This document shows positions 8,803 to 15,775 of a stretch of DNA of 17,189 nucleotides, one piece after another. The notes under the pieces were generated by a model, which searched no databases, was not told where the DNA came from, and saw only the letters and a program-made list of their open reading frames with translations. Positions within the stretch are counted from its first letter, which is position 1. Every line of letters begins with the position of its first letter. The translations under genes and the position numbers were made by a program. Origin of the DNA: an uncultured Leptotrichia sp. Lineage in GTDB: Bacteria; Fusobacteriota; Fusobacteriia; Fusobacteriales; Leptotrichiaceae. Location: NCBI GenBank assembly GCA_937925095.1, contig CALEXX010000033.1, forward strand, positions 1 to 17,189, written 5' to 3'.

Positions 8803-9021
8803 ATGATAATTCTTTTTGGAAGCAAAACAATATATAAAAATATGGGAACAGTTGGTTCTTATTATTGTGAGAGATGCCATAACACTTCTGACTGGCAATT
8901 TATGCAGCATAGAACATGGTTCACACTGTTTTTTATACCTGTATTTCCTATAAGTGGAAAACATGAATATTTACAATGTCCTATTTGCAGTCAGGCATAT
9001 AAGGTTCCTGAAGGGAAATAG
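8803..9021 (+). CDS. Small zinc-ribbon protein
   Basis: The 72-residue protein has two cysteine pairs, C22-x-x-C25 (YCERC) and C59-x-x-C62 (CPIC), separated by a hydrophobic stretch TWFTLFFIPVFPISGKHEY (38-56). This arrangement, including the FFIPVFP motif, is that of the zinc_ribbon_15 type of small bacterial proteins (recalled). The function is unknown. The hydrophobic middle may pack against the ribbon or touch the membrane. A strong AGGAGG site precedes the start. It is 44 bases after aspS and 40 bases before the PTS-like gene, so it probably shares their transcript. Confidence 0.8.
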   Translation: MIILFGSKTIYKNMGTVGSYYCERCHNTSDWQFMQHRTWFTLFFIPVFPISGKHEYLQCPICSQAYKVPEGK

Positions 9022-9061
9022 CCTGCTGACACTTTTTAAAATATAAAAAAGAGGAGCAAAA

Positions 9062-10579
9062 ATGGATAATATTGATATAGCAAGGCGAATAGTGGAGCTT
9101 TCAGGCGGAAAGAGAAATATAGTGTCAAATTCCGTCTATAAGACAGAACTTATTATAAAACTGAAAAAGCTTAATAAAGTTGAAATAACTAATTTTATGG
9201 AAATAGGGGAAGCTCTTGGGGTTTCTGCTGAAGAAGGGAATGTAATTAAGATACTTTTCAGGGCGGACAGAGTAAATCTTATAGGAGAAGAGCTTTCTAA
9301 AATAACAAGAACAAGATTGAACGAAGTAACAGAAGAGGAAAGGGAAAGAAGCAGGGAACAGAAGGAATCGCAGGAAATACAGAAAATAAGCTCTGAAATT
9401 TCCCAGAAAATTGAAAAAATTGAAAAGGAAAAAATTAAGGAGGAAAAGAGGAGGGAACTGGAAGAACTTAAGAAAATAAGTCCATTTTCCAGATTTCTGA
9501 GAAAAATTCTGAATGTATTCCTTCCTCTGCTTCCTGTACTTGTTGCGGCAGGATTTATACAGGGAGTTACAAATATAGCTGATGTTCTGCCTGAGGGAAA
9601 AATCTTCATAGGAACATGGTGGTATCAGGTTTTAAAGACAATAGGCTGGATGGCATATGCATATCTTCCAGTTTTCGTATGTATGAATGCCACAAAGGAA
9701 TTTAAAGGAAATAAGATTTTAGGAGGAGTTATAGGACTGCTGTTTGTCGGTAATTCAGCTATGCCTTTACTGGGAATGGTTAACAGATTACCGGTAATAC
9801 TTCCCTTCAGCAATAAGCCTTATTTCCCTGAGATAGGTGGTTTACTGATTGCTTTAGTTGCGGGAATAACGGCAGCTTTTGTAGAAAGAGGGCTACGAAG
9901 AATAATACCTGGAATATTGAAGGATTTTTTTGTTCCTTTGCTGACATTAATTATTTCAGCATTTGTGGTTATTTTTATTACACAGCCATTTGGTGGACTG
10001 TTAATAAAACAGATATATGGAAGTCTAAATGTCTTGTTTGAACAGAAGGAAATTTTGGGAGGACTTGTGCTGTCTGTTTTGTATTTTCCTTTATCGCTGG
10101 TTGGTTTGCAGGGAGCACTTATCTCAATAAATAGCATTTTAAATGATCCTGAAGGGCCTACAAGAGGGCTGAATTATATTTTACCGATTCTTATGATGGC
10201 ATCAGGAGGACAGATAGGTGCGGCATTTGCAATATTTATTAAAACAAAAAATAGAAAAATGAAAAAAGTAATAAGAAGTGTTCTTCCAGTGAGTATACTT
10301 GGAGTGACAGAACCTCTTATATATACAGTGACATTGCCTTTGATACGGCCATTTATTACAGCATGTATAGGGGCAGGAGCTGGAGGAGCTCTGGTTGCAT
10401 TTTTTAATCTGAGTACAGAAAAGACAAGTATACTGGGATTCTTTGGATTTTTAACAGTTGCAAAAGGAACTCACTTCTTTTTTATCGCCGCAATGATGGG
10501 GGCATATTTGGGAGGATTTATACTGACCTACTTTTTTGGAATAAATGAAAAAAGAATAAATGAAGTGTATGGAAAGTAG
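9062..10579 (+). CDS. PTS EIIBC-like permease with cysteine-less EIIB domain
   Basis: The 505-residue protein has an N-terminal domain (1-85) that follows the glucose/sucrose-type EIIB pattern, beginning SGGKRNIVSNSVYKTEL. In the usual NIVSVTHCATRL block the phosphorylated Cys and the Arg two residues beyond the following alanine are conserved. Here they align with Y26 and E29, and the domain contains no cysteine at all. A highly charged, probably coiled-coil linker follows (about 85-140). The EIIC membrane domain (141-505) is intact and has GVTEPL at 414-419. The Gly-His-His/Trp motif of sucrose and beta-glucoside permeases reads GLQG near 348-351. True EIIBC proteins carry phosphate from EIIA to the sugar during uptake; this one cannot do so by itself. 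It could work with a separate EIIB, act as a facilitator or sensor, or be decaying. The substrate is unknown. RBS: GAGGAG. Confidence 0.85.
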   Translation: MDNIDIARRIVELSGGKRNIVSNSVYKTELIIKLKKLNKVEITNFMEIGEALGVSAEEGNVIKILFRADRVNLIGEELSKITRTRLNEVTEEERERSREQKESQEIQKISSEISQKIEKIEKEKIKEEKRRELEELKKISPFSRFLRKILNVFLPLLPVLVAAGFIQGVTNIADVLPEGKIFIGTWWYQVLKTIGWMAYAYLPVFVCMNATKEFKGNKILGGVIGLLFVGNSAMPLLGMVNRLPVILPFSNKPYFPEIGGLLIALVAGITAAFVERGLRRIIPGILKDFFVPLLTLIISAFVVIFITQPFGGLLIKQIYGSLNVLFEQKEILGGLVLSVLYFPLSLVGLQGALISINSILNDPEGPTRGLNYILPILMMASGGQIGAAFAIFIKTKNRKMKKVIRSVLPVSILGVTEPLIYTVTLPLIRPFITACIGAGAGGALVAFFNLSTEKTSILGFFGFLTVAKGTHFFFIAAMMGAYLGGFILTYFFGINEKRINEVYGK

Positions 10580-10580
10580 A

Positions 10581-10620
10581 AAAACAATGACGGGGGGAGT
10601 ATTCCCCCTATTGTTTTATT
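10581..10620 (+). terminator. Rho-independent terminator after the PTS-like gene
   Basis: AAAACAAT (10581-10588) pairs with ATTGTTTT (10610-10617), and inside it a G-run (10592-10597) pairs with CCCCC (10604-10608). A T-rich tail follows. It begins two bases after the stop codon and closes the plus-strand operon. Confidence 0.85.
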
Positions 10621-10625
10621 TCTTA

Positions 10626-10650
10626 TTACCCCCACTCTTGACAAAGAGCC
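10626..10650. mobile_element. ISL3-like terminal inverted repeat (copy 2, solo remnant)
   Basis: It ends CTTGACAAAGAGCC and matches 20 of 25 positions of the end at 71-95, in the same orientation. To its left lies the terminator at once, so no insertion-sequence body is left. To its right an open frame begins immediately with no start codon. It marks the border between the housekeeping operon and the toxin/immunity debris. Both ends have the CTCT...AGAG self-complementarity seen in such repeats. Confidence 0.5.
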
Positions 10651-10863
10651 GTAAAATATAAAACAAATATAACTGTATTAATCCAATATAAAGATACTTT
10701 TGATGATGTGGGTAATGTACTAGCTTCTGGTTCACAAAAATTTCAAAGAAGAGAATTGATTGTTGGAATTGAAACGCGAAAAAAAGAAATCGAGATAAAT
10801 AAAACTTTAAATTCATTATTAGAGATAGAAAATGAAATAAAAAGATCATTACAAAAAAAATAA
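10651..10863 (+). pseudogene. C-terminal gene fragment of unknown family
   Basis: An open frame of 70 codons runs from the IS-like end to a stop, with no start codon near its beginning. It reads YKTNITVLIQYKDTFDD, then QKFQRRELIVGIETRKK, and ends in a charged helix LLEIENEIKRSLQKK. I do not recognise it. The abrupt beginning at the repeat suggests that its 5' part was lost with the mobile element. It may be the tail of a toxin, immunity or phage-type gene. Confidence 0.45.
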
Positions 10864-10896
10864 TATATGAATTAAATTTTTAAAGGATGTCCTATT

Positions 10897-11358
10897 ATGT
10901 TAAAAAAAATAATAAAAACCCTAGAAATAATATTTTCTATAGAAAAAGAAAGCTTTCTTGATACATTCTTAAAAATAATAAAAATATTTTTTCTATTAGT
11001 CATTTTAAAGTTGCTAATAAATAATTTTTATGTACCTAAAGAATTTTACTGGGATAGATTTGATTTTAAGTTAAAAAAAAGAGAATACTTTTTAGAATGG
11101 GAAGATGGATGTAAAATAATAGAAATAGGTAAAAGAGGTAAATATTATTATGGTAGAGTTATTTCAGGTGGAATAACATTATATAAGCCTGGAGAATATG
11201 ATTACTCAAAATGTGAAGATGAATATTTTTTAATAGATGATAGTAATGGTTTGGATAGAAATATCTATTATAAGAACAAAGAAGATATTTTAAAAGTTAT
11301 AAAAAAATACAAACCTAAAGAACCATATAAATTTTTTATGTTTTCAATATTAAGATAG
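10897..11358 (+). CDS. Hypothetical single-helix membrane protein, possible immunity protein
   Basis: The 153-residue protein starts at an ATG preceded by AAAGGATG. It has a basic N-terminus, one hydrophobic segment (about residues 23-45), and then a soluble domain rich in Tyr, Glu and Lys with GKYYYGRVISGGITLYKPG around 80-98. I do not recognise a family. It stands between a headless gene tail and an adhesin fragment, where polymorphic-toxin clusters place immunity genes. A membrane-anchored immunity protein is therefore a reasonable guess, and no more. The frame is intact and the base composition matches the surrounding AT-rich accessory DNA. Confidence 0.55.
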   Translation: MLKKIIKTLEIIFSIEKESFLDTFLKIIKIFFLLVILKLLINNFYVPKEFYWDRFDFKLKKREYFLEWEDGCKIIEIGKRGKYYYGRVISGGITLYKPGEYDYSKCEDEYFLIDDSNGLDRNIYYKNKEDILKVIKKYKPKEPYKFFMFSILR

Positions 11359-11617
11359 TTGTTTATTTTCATCTGAAACGATACATCATAATGGAAGTTT
11401 CAGCAATGTGGATGAAGTATATAACAACACAGGAACAATGATAATAAGAGGCTTCAACCAGGAAGGTGGAAAAGTAACAGGAAACATTGGAAGATTTGAA
11501 GCCACTTTATTACAGAATACGAGTATAACAACAGGAAGCATAAGCACAGACAAGTTTGCAGATGTCGTAATGGATGAAGAAAGTGGAGAAACTGGCTGTT
11601 ACATTAAAAAAGTCTGA
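11354..11617 (+). pseudogene. Fragment of a large beta-helix adhesin or filamentous haemagglutinin
   Basis: The frame reads SSETIHHNGSFSNVDEVYNN, then TGTMIIRGFNQEGGKVTGNI, then LLQNTSITTGSISTDKFADV, and stops soon after. Short beta-strand repeats rich in Asn, Thr, Gly and Ile are typical of right-handed beta-helix passengers in two-partner-secreted haemagglutinins (CdiA/FhaB type) and autotransporters. There is no ribosome site, and the frame is preceded by a stop. It is somewhat richer in G and C than the neighbouring orphan genes. It overlaps in another frame with the toxin-like fragment at 11574-11807, so the junction is frameshifted or recombined. I read it as a fragment copied with a displaced toxin C-terminus. 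Confidence 0.5.
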
Positions 11618-11807
11618 GATAGAAAATGGCTCTATTTTTGTAGAATTCGATATAAATATGGATTCTGTTAAATTAGGTGGTAATGAAAAATGGGGAATAA
11701 TTTCTGGACCAGGCTCCCCATTAGATAAGCTTAATCGAAAAAAGGGGTTAGAAGGAATTAAAGAAATGCCAGAAGTATATAATATTGAAATAAAAGGAGA
11801 AAAATAA
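11574..11807 (+). pseudogene. Probable toxin C-terminal fragment
   Basis: This frame takes over where the adhesin frame is lost. From about 11594 it reads LKKSEIENGSIFVEFDINM, then WGIISGPGSPLDKLNRKK, and ends MPEVYNIEIKGEK with a stop two bases before the next gene's ATG. A compact end of this kind, directly followed by a small gene, is what the C-terminal tip of a polymorphic toxin looks like, but I cannot name the toxin family. The first ATG in the frame (11574) lies inside adhesin-derived sequence and has no ribosome site, so independent translation is unlikely. Confidence 0.45.
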
Positions 11808-11808
11808 A

Positions 11809-12132
11809 ATGCGAAAGATTGCAAATTTAAAAGAAAATATTATGGAAATATTAAAAAATAAAAGAGAAAAATTGAGATTAAACAGTATAGTGATAGATGT
11901 AGTTGAAGACAATGAAGAAGAATACTATATAATTTTAGAAAAAGAGAAATACTGGGCGTCTATTGTAATAGCTAACCCGTATTGTGCACCATATAAAAAT
12001 GTTTCATTTGAAATATATAGAGTAAGTGATGCAAAAATAATTTCTTTCTATTACGATAATGAAAATACAACTTTTCAAGAAAATATAGAAAAAATAGATG
12101 AAATTATGAATTATTTTCTAAATATAAGTTAG
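11809..12132 (+). CDS. Hypothetical protein, probable immunity protein
   Basis: This 107-residue soluble protein is acidic in its middle (VVEDNEEEYYIILEKEKYW), then has IVIANPYCAPYKNVSFEIYR and a C-terminal helix. An AAAGGAG site lies within the end of the preceding toxin fragment, and its ATG follows that fragment's stop after one base. Such tight coupling is usual between a toxin C-terminus and its immunity gene. The size and the alpha/beta look also fit small immunity proteins. The family is not recognised with confidence. The frame is intact although its supposed toxin is only a fragment, as is usual for orphan immunity genes. Confidence 0.55.
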   Translation: MRKIANLKENIMEILKNKREKLRLNSIVIDVVEDNEEEYYIILEKEKYWASIVIANPYCAPYKNVSFEIYRVSDAKIISFYYDNENTTFQENIEKIDEIMNYFLNIS

Positions 12133-12139
12133 AAATATC

Positions 12140-12410
12140 ATGATTTTTTGTGCATCAAAAATATCAAATAATGGAATTAAATTAGATGTACCTAAAGATT
12201 TAAAACCTCAAATTACTGATATAGCAAAAAAAAGGTTGATTTTCAAGGATTTAAAACAGAAGATGTTGTAAATGAAATATTAAAAAGAGATCCGAATATT
12301 GAAATAATAGGAGTGTACTGCACCTCCAATCTTGTGTCCAAGATTTTGGGTACAGTACAAAAACGGGAGGAGTAGAAATTAAAAATTATCATTTTGATGT
12401 ACAAGAATAA
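12140..12410 (+). pseudogene. Second toxin C-terminal fragment, frameshifted and interrupted
   Basis: The first frame reads SNNGIKLDVPKDLKPQITD then IAKK. One base is missing in the A-run near 12221-12228. After it the sequence continues in another frame as VDFQGFKTEDVVNEILKRD and PNIEIIG. A 46-bp palindromic element (12314-12359) then interrupts it, and a further frame ends GGVEIKNYHFDVQE at 12410. The pieces read as one domain of about 80 residues that would have formed the tip of a polymorphic toxin. The function is not recognised. An intact small gene follows at once, as expected for its immunity partner. Confidence 0.5.
12314..12359. mobile_element. 46-bp palindromic element with TG...CA ends (mini-element or fused IS ends)
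   Basis: The outer arms TGTACTG and CAGTACA are perfect inverted repeats, extended by CACC against GGGT. An inner perfect pair AATCTTG/CAAGATT surrounds a four-base loop (TGTC). The TGTACTG-type end resembles IS150-group (IS3 family) terminal repeats (recalled). It may therefore be two such ends joined with nothing between, or a very small non-autonomous element. I see no clear target duplication. It lies inside the toxin fragment. Confidence 0.5.
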
Positions 12411-12435
12411 ACTTATTATTAAGGAGAATATAAAA

Positions 12436-13413
12436 ATGGGAATTAAGAAAATAAAAGATAATTATTTTGAGAAATTAAAAATGAATAAATATGATTTGTT
12501 AGTAAATGTAATTAATGAAATAGGTAATTTTCCATATATAATGTCAGATATATATTTTAATAATGAAAAAGTAAGAAGTGGAGAATATCAAGGATTAGGT
12601 ATAAATATCGGGTGGAATGATGAAGATGAGACAGCATTGTATATTTTTGAATATGAAAATGAAATAGAAGATATAGAAAGGGTATATTATACTTATGAAG
12701 AGATGTTATGTTATCTTTTAATGTATCACTTGCAACATATGAATGAATATTCTGATATGATAGCTTTTGTAGAGCAGGAATTTTTAAATTATGTCAATCA
12801 TATAGATGAATCAAAAAAATATAAAATAAATATGGATTTAAATAGTATATTTGAAAGAGACAGATTAAGAAATTTTTTAATTAATTATGTCAAAAAAGAA
12901 AATCAATACAATATCGGAGCTATAAATTTTCATAAAAAAAAGATAGGATATTCAGATATAAATATACTAAAGAGATTTCTATCATATTTATTAGGGAAAG
13001 ATGTATTAAAAGAGTTTTTATCTAATCCACAAAAAAAATTTGGAATAAATCTAAAAAATTATTTTATTGATGATGGATATAATGAAATTTATAAGTTAAC
13101 TATAGATAAATTGAGTATAAATATTGAATATTACTGTAGAGGTATGGGGTCTAATGGAAAATTGTTAGTTGGAGAACGTGGAATATTTTATGGAGATAGA
13201 AAAAGTTCTGATAAGTATATCAGTGATTTTATAACAAAAAAAGAAGCAGAAAGGTTAATTCAAAAAAAAGATAAAAGAGAAAAAGAAAATATAGAAATAA
13301 TTTCTAAAAAAGATTTTTTAAAAGAACTTGAAATTATTGTTAATGCTTATGAAGATATTTATAATGATAATGAAGTTCAGAAAATGTTTGAAACCTTTAA
13401 AGAAAATTTTTAA
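12436..13413 (+). CDS. Hypothetical 325-residue protein, possible immunity protein
   Basis: The start is set at the ATG at 12436, which has AAGGAG 9 bases upstream; upstream ATG and TTG codons in the same frame lie inside the toxin fragment and lack a site. The protein is soluble and charged, with no signal peptide or membrane segment. The N-terminal half contains GEYQGLGINIGWNDEDETA and EEMLCYLLMYHLQHMNEY. The C-terminal half contains SINIEYYCRGMGSNGKLL and VGERGIFYGDRK. I do not recognise a named family. It is longer than most immunity proteins and may be two domains. It directly follows a toxin C-terminal fragment and precedes the yoeB locus. Confidence 0.55.
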   Translation: MGIKKIKDNYFEKLKMNKYDLLVNVINEIGNFPYIMSDIYFNNEKVRSGEYQGLGINIGWNDEDETALYIFEYENEIEDIERVYYTYEEMLCYLLMYHLQHMNEYSDMIAFVEQEFLNYVNHIDESKKYKINMDLNSIFERDRLRNFLINYVKKENQYNIGAINFHKKKIGYSDINILKRFLSYLLGKDVLKEFLSNPQKKFGINLKNYFIDDGYNEIYKLTIDKLSINIEYYCRGMGSNGKLLVGERGIFYGDRKSSDKYISDFITKKEAERLIQKKDKREKENIEIISKKDFLKELEIIVNAYEDIYNDNEVQKMFETFKENF

Positions 13414-13443
13414 ATAAAAATAAATTCTTACAAAAAAGGATAG

Positions 13444-13510
13444 ATGGCATTCTCAGATGAAAAGTGGAAAAGGGCAAGTTCATGATTTAATAGAGGTCGA
13501 TGATGAATAA
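13444..13510 (+). pseudogene. yefM: Remnant of a YefM-type antitoxin
   Basis: One frame from 13444 reads MAFSDEKWKRASS and stops. Another frame reads SGKGQVHDLIEVDDE and stops at 13510, overlapping the toxin start. Joined, they look like the C-terminal tip of a YefM/Phd-type antitoxin, the part that normally clamps the YoeB toxin, with a small deletion or frameshift between. The DNA-binding N-terminus is absent; upstream bases are stop-rich. The assignment rests on position, on the four-base-scale overlap with yoeB and on the acidic tail, so it is moderately sure. Confidence 0.55.
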
Positions 13511-13757
13511 ATTATGGACTGATGATGGCTGGGCAGATTATTTATATTGGCAATCTCAAGATAAAAAAACTTTAAAAAGGATTAATGAACTCATAAAAGA
13601 TATTGAAAGAAATGGAGTATTGAATGGAATAGGCAAACCTGAAGCTTTGAAATATAGAAAAGGATTTAGCCGAAGAATTGACGAAACTAACAGGCTTGTC
13701 TATGCCATTGATGAAAATGGAGTTTTATGGATAATTTCTTGCAGAGGACATTATTAA
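13503..13757 (+). CDS. yoeB: YoeB-type ribosome-dependent mRNA endonuclease toxin (Txe/YoeB family)
   Basis: YoeB cuts mRNA at the A site of translating ribosomes and is normally held by YefM. The 84-residue length is that of the family. Key features are all present: TLKRINELIKDIERNG (23-38), GIGKPEALKY with E47, FSRRIDETNRLVYAID (55-70), and the C-terminal CRGHY with H83 and Y84, corresponding to the catalytic Glu, Arg and His. The ATG at 13503 has GAGG 7 bases upstream, while an in-frame ATG just before it (13500) is closer. The start overlaps the antitoxin remnant. The toxin looks intact while its antitoxin is not, so it must be silent, or neutralised by an antitoxin encoded elsewhere. Confidence 0.93.
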   Translation: MNKLWTDDGWADYLYWQSQDKKTLKRINELIKDIERNGVLNGIGKPEALKYRKGFSRRIDETNRLVYAIDENGVLWIISCRGHY

Positions 13758-13776
13758 AATTGTTTTTTGTTGATTA

Positions 13777-13810
13777 AAAAGAGTGGATAATACCACTCTT
13801 TTATTTTAAG
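13777..13810. terminator. Bidirectional terminator between yoeB and the ABC operon
   Basis: AAAAGAGTGG (13777-13786) and CCACTCTTTT (13793-13802) form a perfect ten-pair stem with a six-base loop, with T-rich sequence on the plus side and TTTTTAATC on the minus side. It can stop both the rightward yoeB transcript and the leftward ABC transporter transcript. Confidence 0.85.
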
Positions 13811-13879
13811 TATTTTAATAAATACTTTAGTTTCATGAATATTGCTTTATTAACACAATTAAAAATTAAATAATTTAAT

Positions 13880-15775
13880 TTACTGATTTTCAAATCCACC
13901 TGTATAAAGCTGATAATAAGTTCCTTTTTGTGCAATCAGTTCATCGTGATTTCCACGTTCGATAATTTTTCCTTGATCAAGTACCATTATCACATCGGAA
14001 TTTTTGATAGTTGAAAGCCTGTGGGCGATTACAAAAACTGTTCTTCCCACCATTAACTTGTCCATTCCTTCCTGTACAATTTTTTCTGTTCTTGTATCAA
14101 TGCTTGAAGTTGCTTCATCCAGAATTAAGACTGGTGGATCGGCGATTGCTGCTCTTGCTATTGACAATAATTGCCGCTGTCCTTGTGAAAGGCTAGAACC
14201 ATCACCGCTTAAGTAAGTGTCGTAGCTTTGTGGCAAGTGTTTTATAAAATGGTCAGCGTTGGCAAGTTTTGCGGCTGCATGTACTTCTTCATCTGTAGCA
14301 TCAAGTCTTCCGTATCTGATGTTGTCGGCAACTGTTCCAGAAAATAAGTGTGTGTCCTGTAGTACAATTCCAAGAGATTCTCTTAAATCCTGTTTTTTTA
14401 TTTTTTCAATGTTAATTCCATCATATCGGATTTTTCCAGAGTTAATATCGTAAAATCTGTTAATTAAGTTTGTAATTGTAGTTTTTCCAGCTCCTGTTGC
14501 ACCAACAAATGCGATTTTTTCTCCTGGCTTTGCATAAAGATTGATATTATGAAGTATTGTCTTTTCATCATTGTATCCAAATGTTACATCTTCAAAAACA
14601 ACATCTCCCATTAGTCTTTCATAAGAAATCGTTCCGTCAGAATGTGGATATTTCCAAGCCCATGCACCTGTGTGCTTCTCAGTTTCTGTAATATTTCCAT
14701 TTTCATCAATATTTGCGTTTACAAGAGTTACATAGCCCTCATCTTGTTCAGGTGTCTGATCTAGCAGGTTAAATACCCTTTGAGCTCCAGCCGATGCCAA
14801 TATTACTGATGTTAATTGCTGTGCAATTTGTGAAACAGGCTGGTTTATTACTTTTATAAACTGCAAGAACGATACAAGTCCTCCGATTGTAAAGCCTGCA
14901 ATATTATTAAACACAATTATTGAGCCAAGAACTGCTGTAAGTACAAAGTTTATATTTCCAAGATTTCCAACAGCAGGGCCTAGAATGTTTGCAAATTTCA
15001 TCGCATTGTTCGCCCTGTTAAATAATGCCGTATTCAGCTTATTAAAACGTTCATCAGCCTTTTTCTCATACGAGAATACTTTTACAACTTTCAGTCCTTC
15101 TATCATTTCTTCTACATATCCATTTACAATACCAATATTTTTTTGCTGTGCAGTATAGTTTTTTGAACTTTTTGAAGAAATAGTTTTTGTTGTAACAATC
15201 ATAATAATAATCATTATTACTACGAAAAGTGCTAGTGGAATATTTAATATAAACATTGAAATAAGGACACTTATAATTGTAATAATTGAAGATATTACCT
15301 GTGACAAGCTTTCAACCATCATATTTCGTAAAGCGTCAATATCGCTTGAATAAACACTCATTATATCTCCATGTGCATTTGTATCAAAATATTTTATAGG
15401 AAGCGATTCCATATGTATAAATACATCATCTCTTAATCTTTTCAATGTTCCCTGTGCAACGTAAATCATAAATATTTCATAAATATATGTACAAATTACA
15501 GCTCCGCCATATACGACTGCCATTTTTAAAATTAGGCTCACAAGCTCATTGATAAAGTTAGGATTATTTTTTCCAATGTTAGGAATAATTATTCCATCAA
15601 TCAATTCTTTTGAATACATTGTCCCAATAACCATTCCAAATGAACTCAAACAAATAAATACAATAACAAATAGCGTCTGTATTTTATAATGCTTAAACAT
15701 GTATCCTAATAATCGGATTAATCCTTTTAGCTGATTTCGTGATTGCGAATTTTCAGTTTTTTTATTTTTACTCAT
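13880..15775 (-). CDS. Heterodimeric ABC exporter subunit, catalytic Walker B half
   Basis: This 631-residue half-transporter has a six-helix membrane domain (about 33-330) and a C-terminal nucleotide-binding domain. It has Walker A GATGAGKT (425-432), signature LSQGQ (529-533), Walker B VLILDE with catalytic E554, and switch H585. The signature departs from LSGGQ, as in the TM288 and LmrD/BmrD type of subunit. Between the two domains lies an insertion of about 45 residues with GAWAWKYPHSDGT (370-382), a recurring feature of this subfamily. Its start overlaps the upstream gene's stop by one base (TAATG), so the two are cotranslated and form one heterodimer in the inner membrane. Drug, lipid or peptide export is the usual role; the substrate cannot be read here. 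Confidence 0.92.
   Translation of the reverse strand: MSKNKKTENSQSRNQLKGLIRLLGYMFKHYKIQTLFVIVFICLSSFGMVIGTMYSKELIDGIIIPNIGKNNPNFINELVSLILKMAVVYGGAVICTYIYEIFMIYVAQGTLKRLRDDVFIHMESLPIKYFDTNAHGDIMSVYSSDIDALRNMMVESLSQVISSIITIISVLISMFILNIPLALFVVIMIIIMIVTTKTISSKSSKNYTAQQKNIGIVNGYVEEMIEGLKVVKVFSYEKKADERFNKLNTALFNRANNAMKFANILGPAVGNLGNINFVLTAVLGSIIVFNNIAGFTIGGLVSFLQFIKVINQPVSQIAQQLTSVILASAGAQRVFNLLDQTPEQDEGYVTLVNANIDENGNITETEKHTGAWAWKYPHSDGTISYERLMGDVVFEDVTFGYNDEKTILHNINLYAKPGEKIAFVGATGAGKTTITNLINRFYDINSGKIRYDGINIEKIKKQDLRESLGIVLQDTHLFSGTVADNIRYGRLDATDEEVHAAAKLANADHFIKHLPQSYDTYLSGDGSSLSQGQRQLLSIARAAIADPPVLILDEATSSIDTRTEKIVQEGMDKLMVGRTVFVIAHRLSTIKNSDVIMVLDQGKIIERGNHDELIAQKGTYYQLYTGGFENQ

Noticed and set aside
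8569..8964. Minus-strand open frame over the end of aspS and the zinc-ribbon gene
   Set aside because: It is antisense to motif 3 of aspartyl-tRNA synthetase and to the CxxC pairs, with no protein-like features of its own.
9136..9609. Open frame of 157 codons antisense to the PTS-like gene
   Set aside because: Its serine-rich translation is the mirror of the Glu/Lys-rich linker, and the opposite strand has clear motifs.
10616..10849. Minus-strand open frame over the IS-like end and gene tail
   Set aside because: It crosses the terminator and repeat border and has only low-complexity hydrophobic content.
12394..12399. TTG/ATG as start of the 325-residue protein
   Set aside because: They lie within the toxin fragment's coding end and lack a ribosome site, while the ATG at 12436 has AAGGAG at good spacing.
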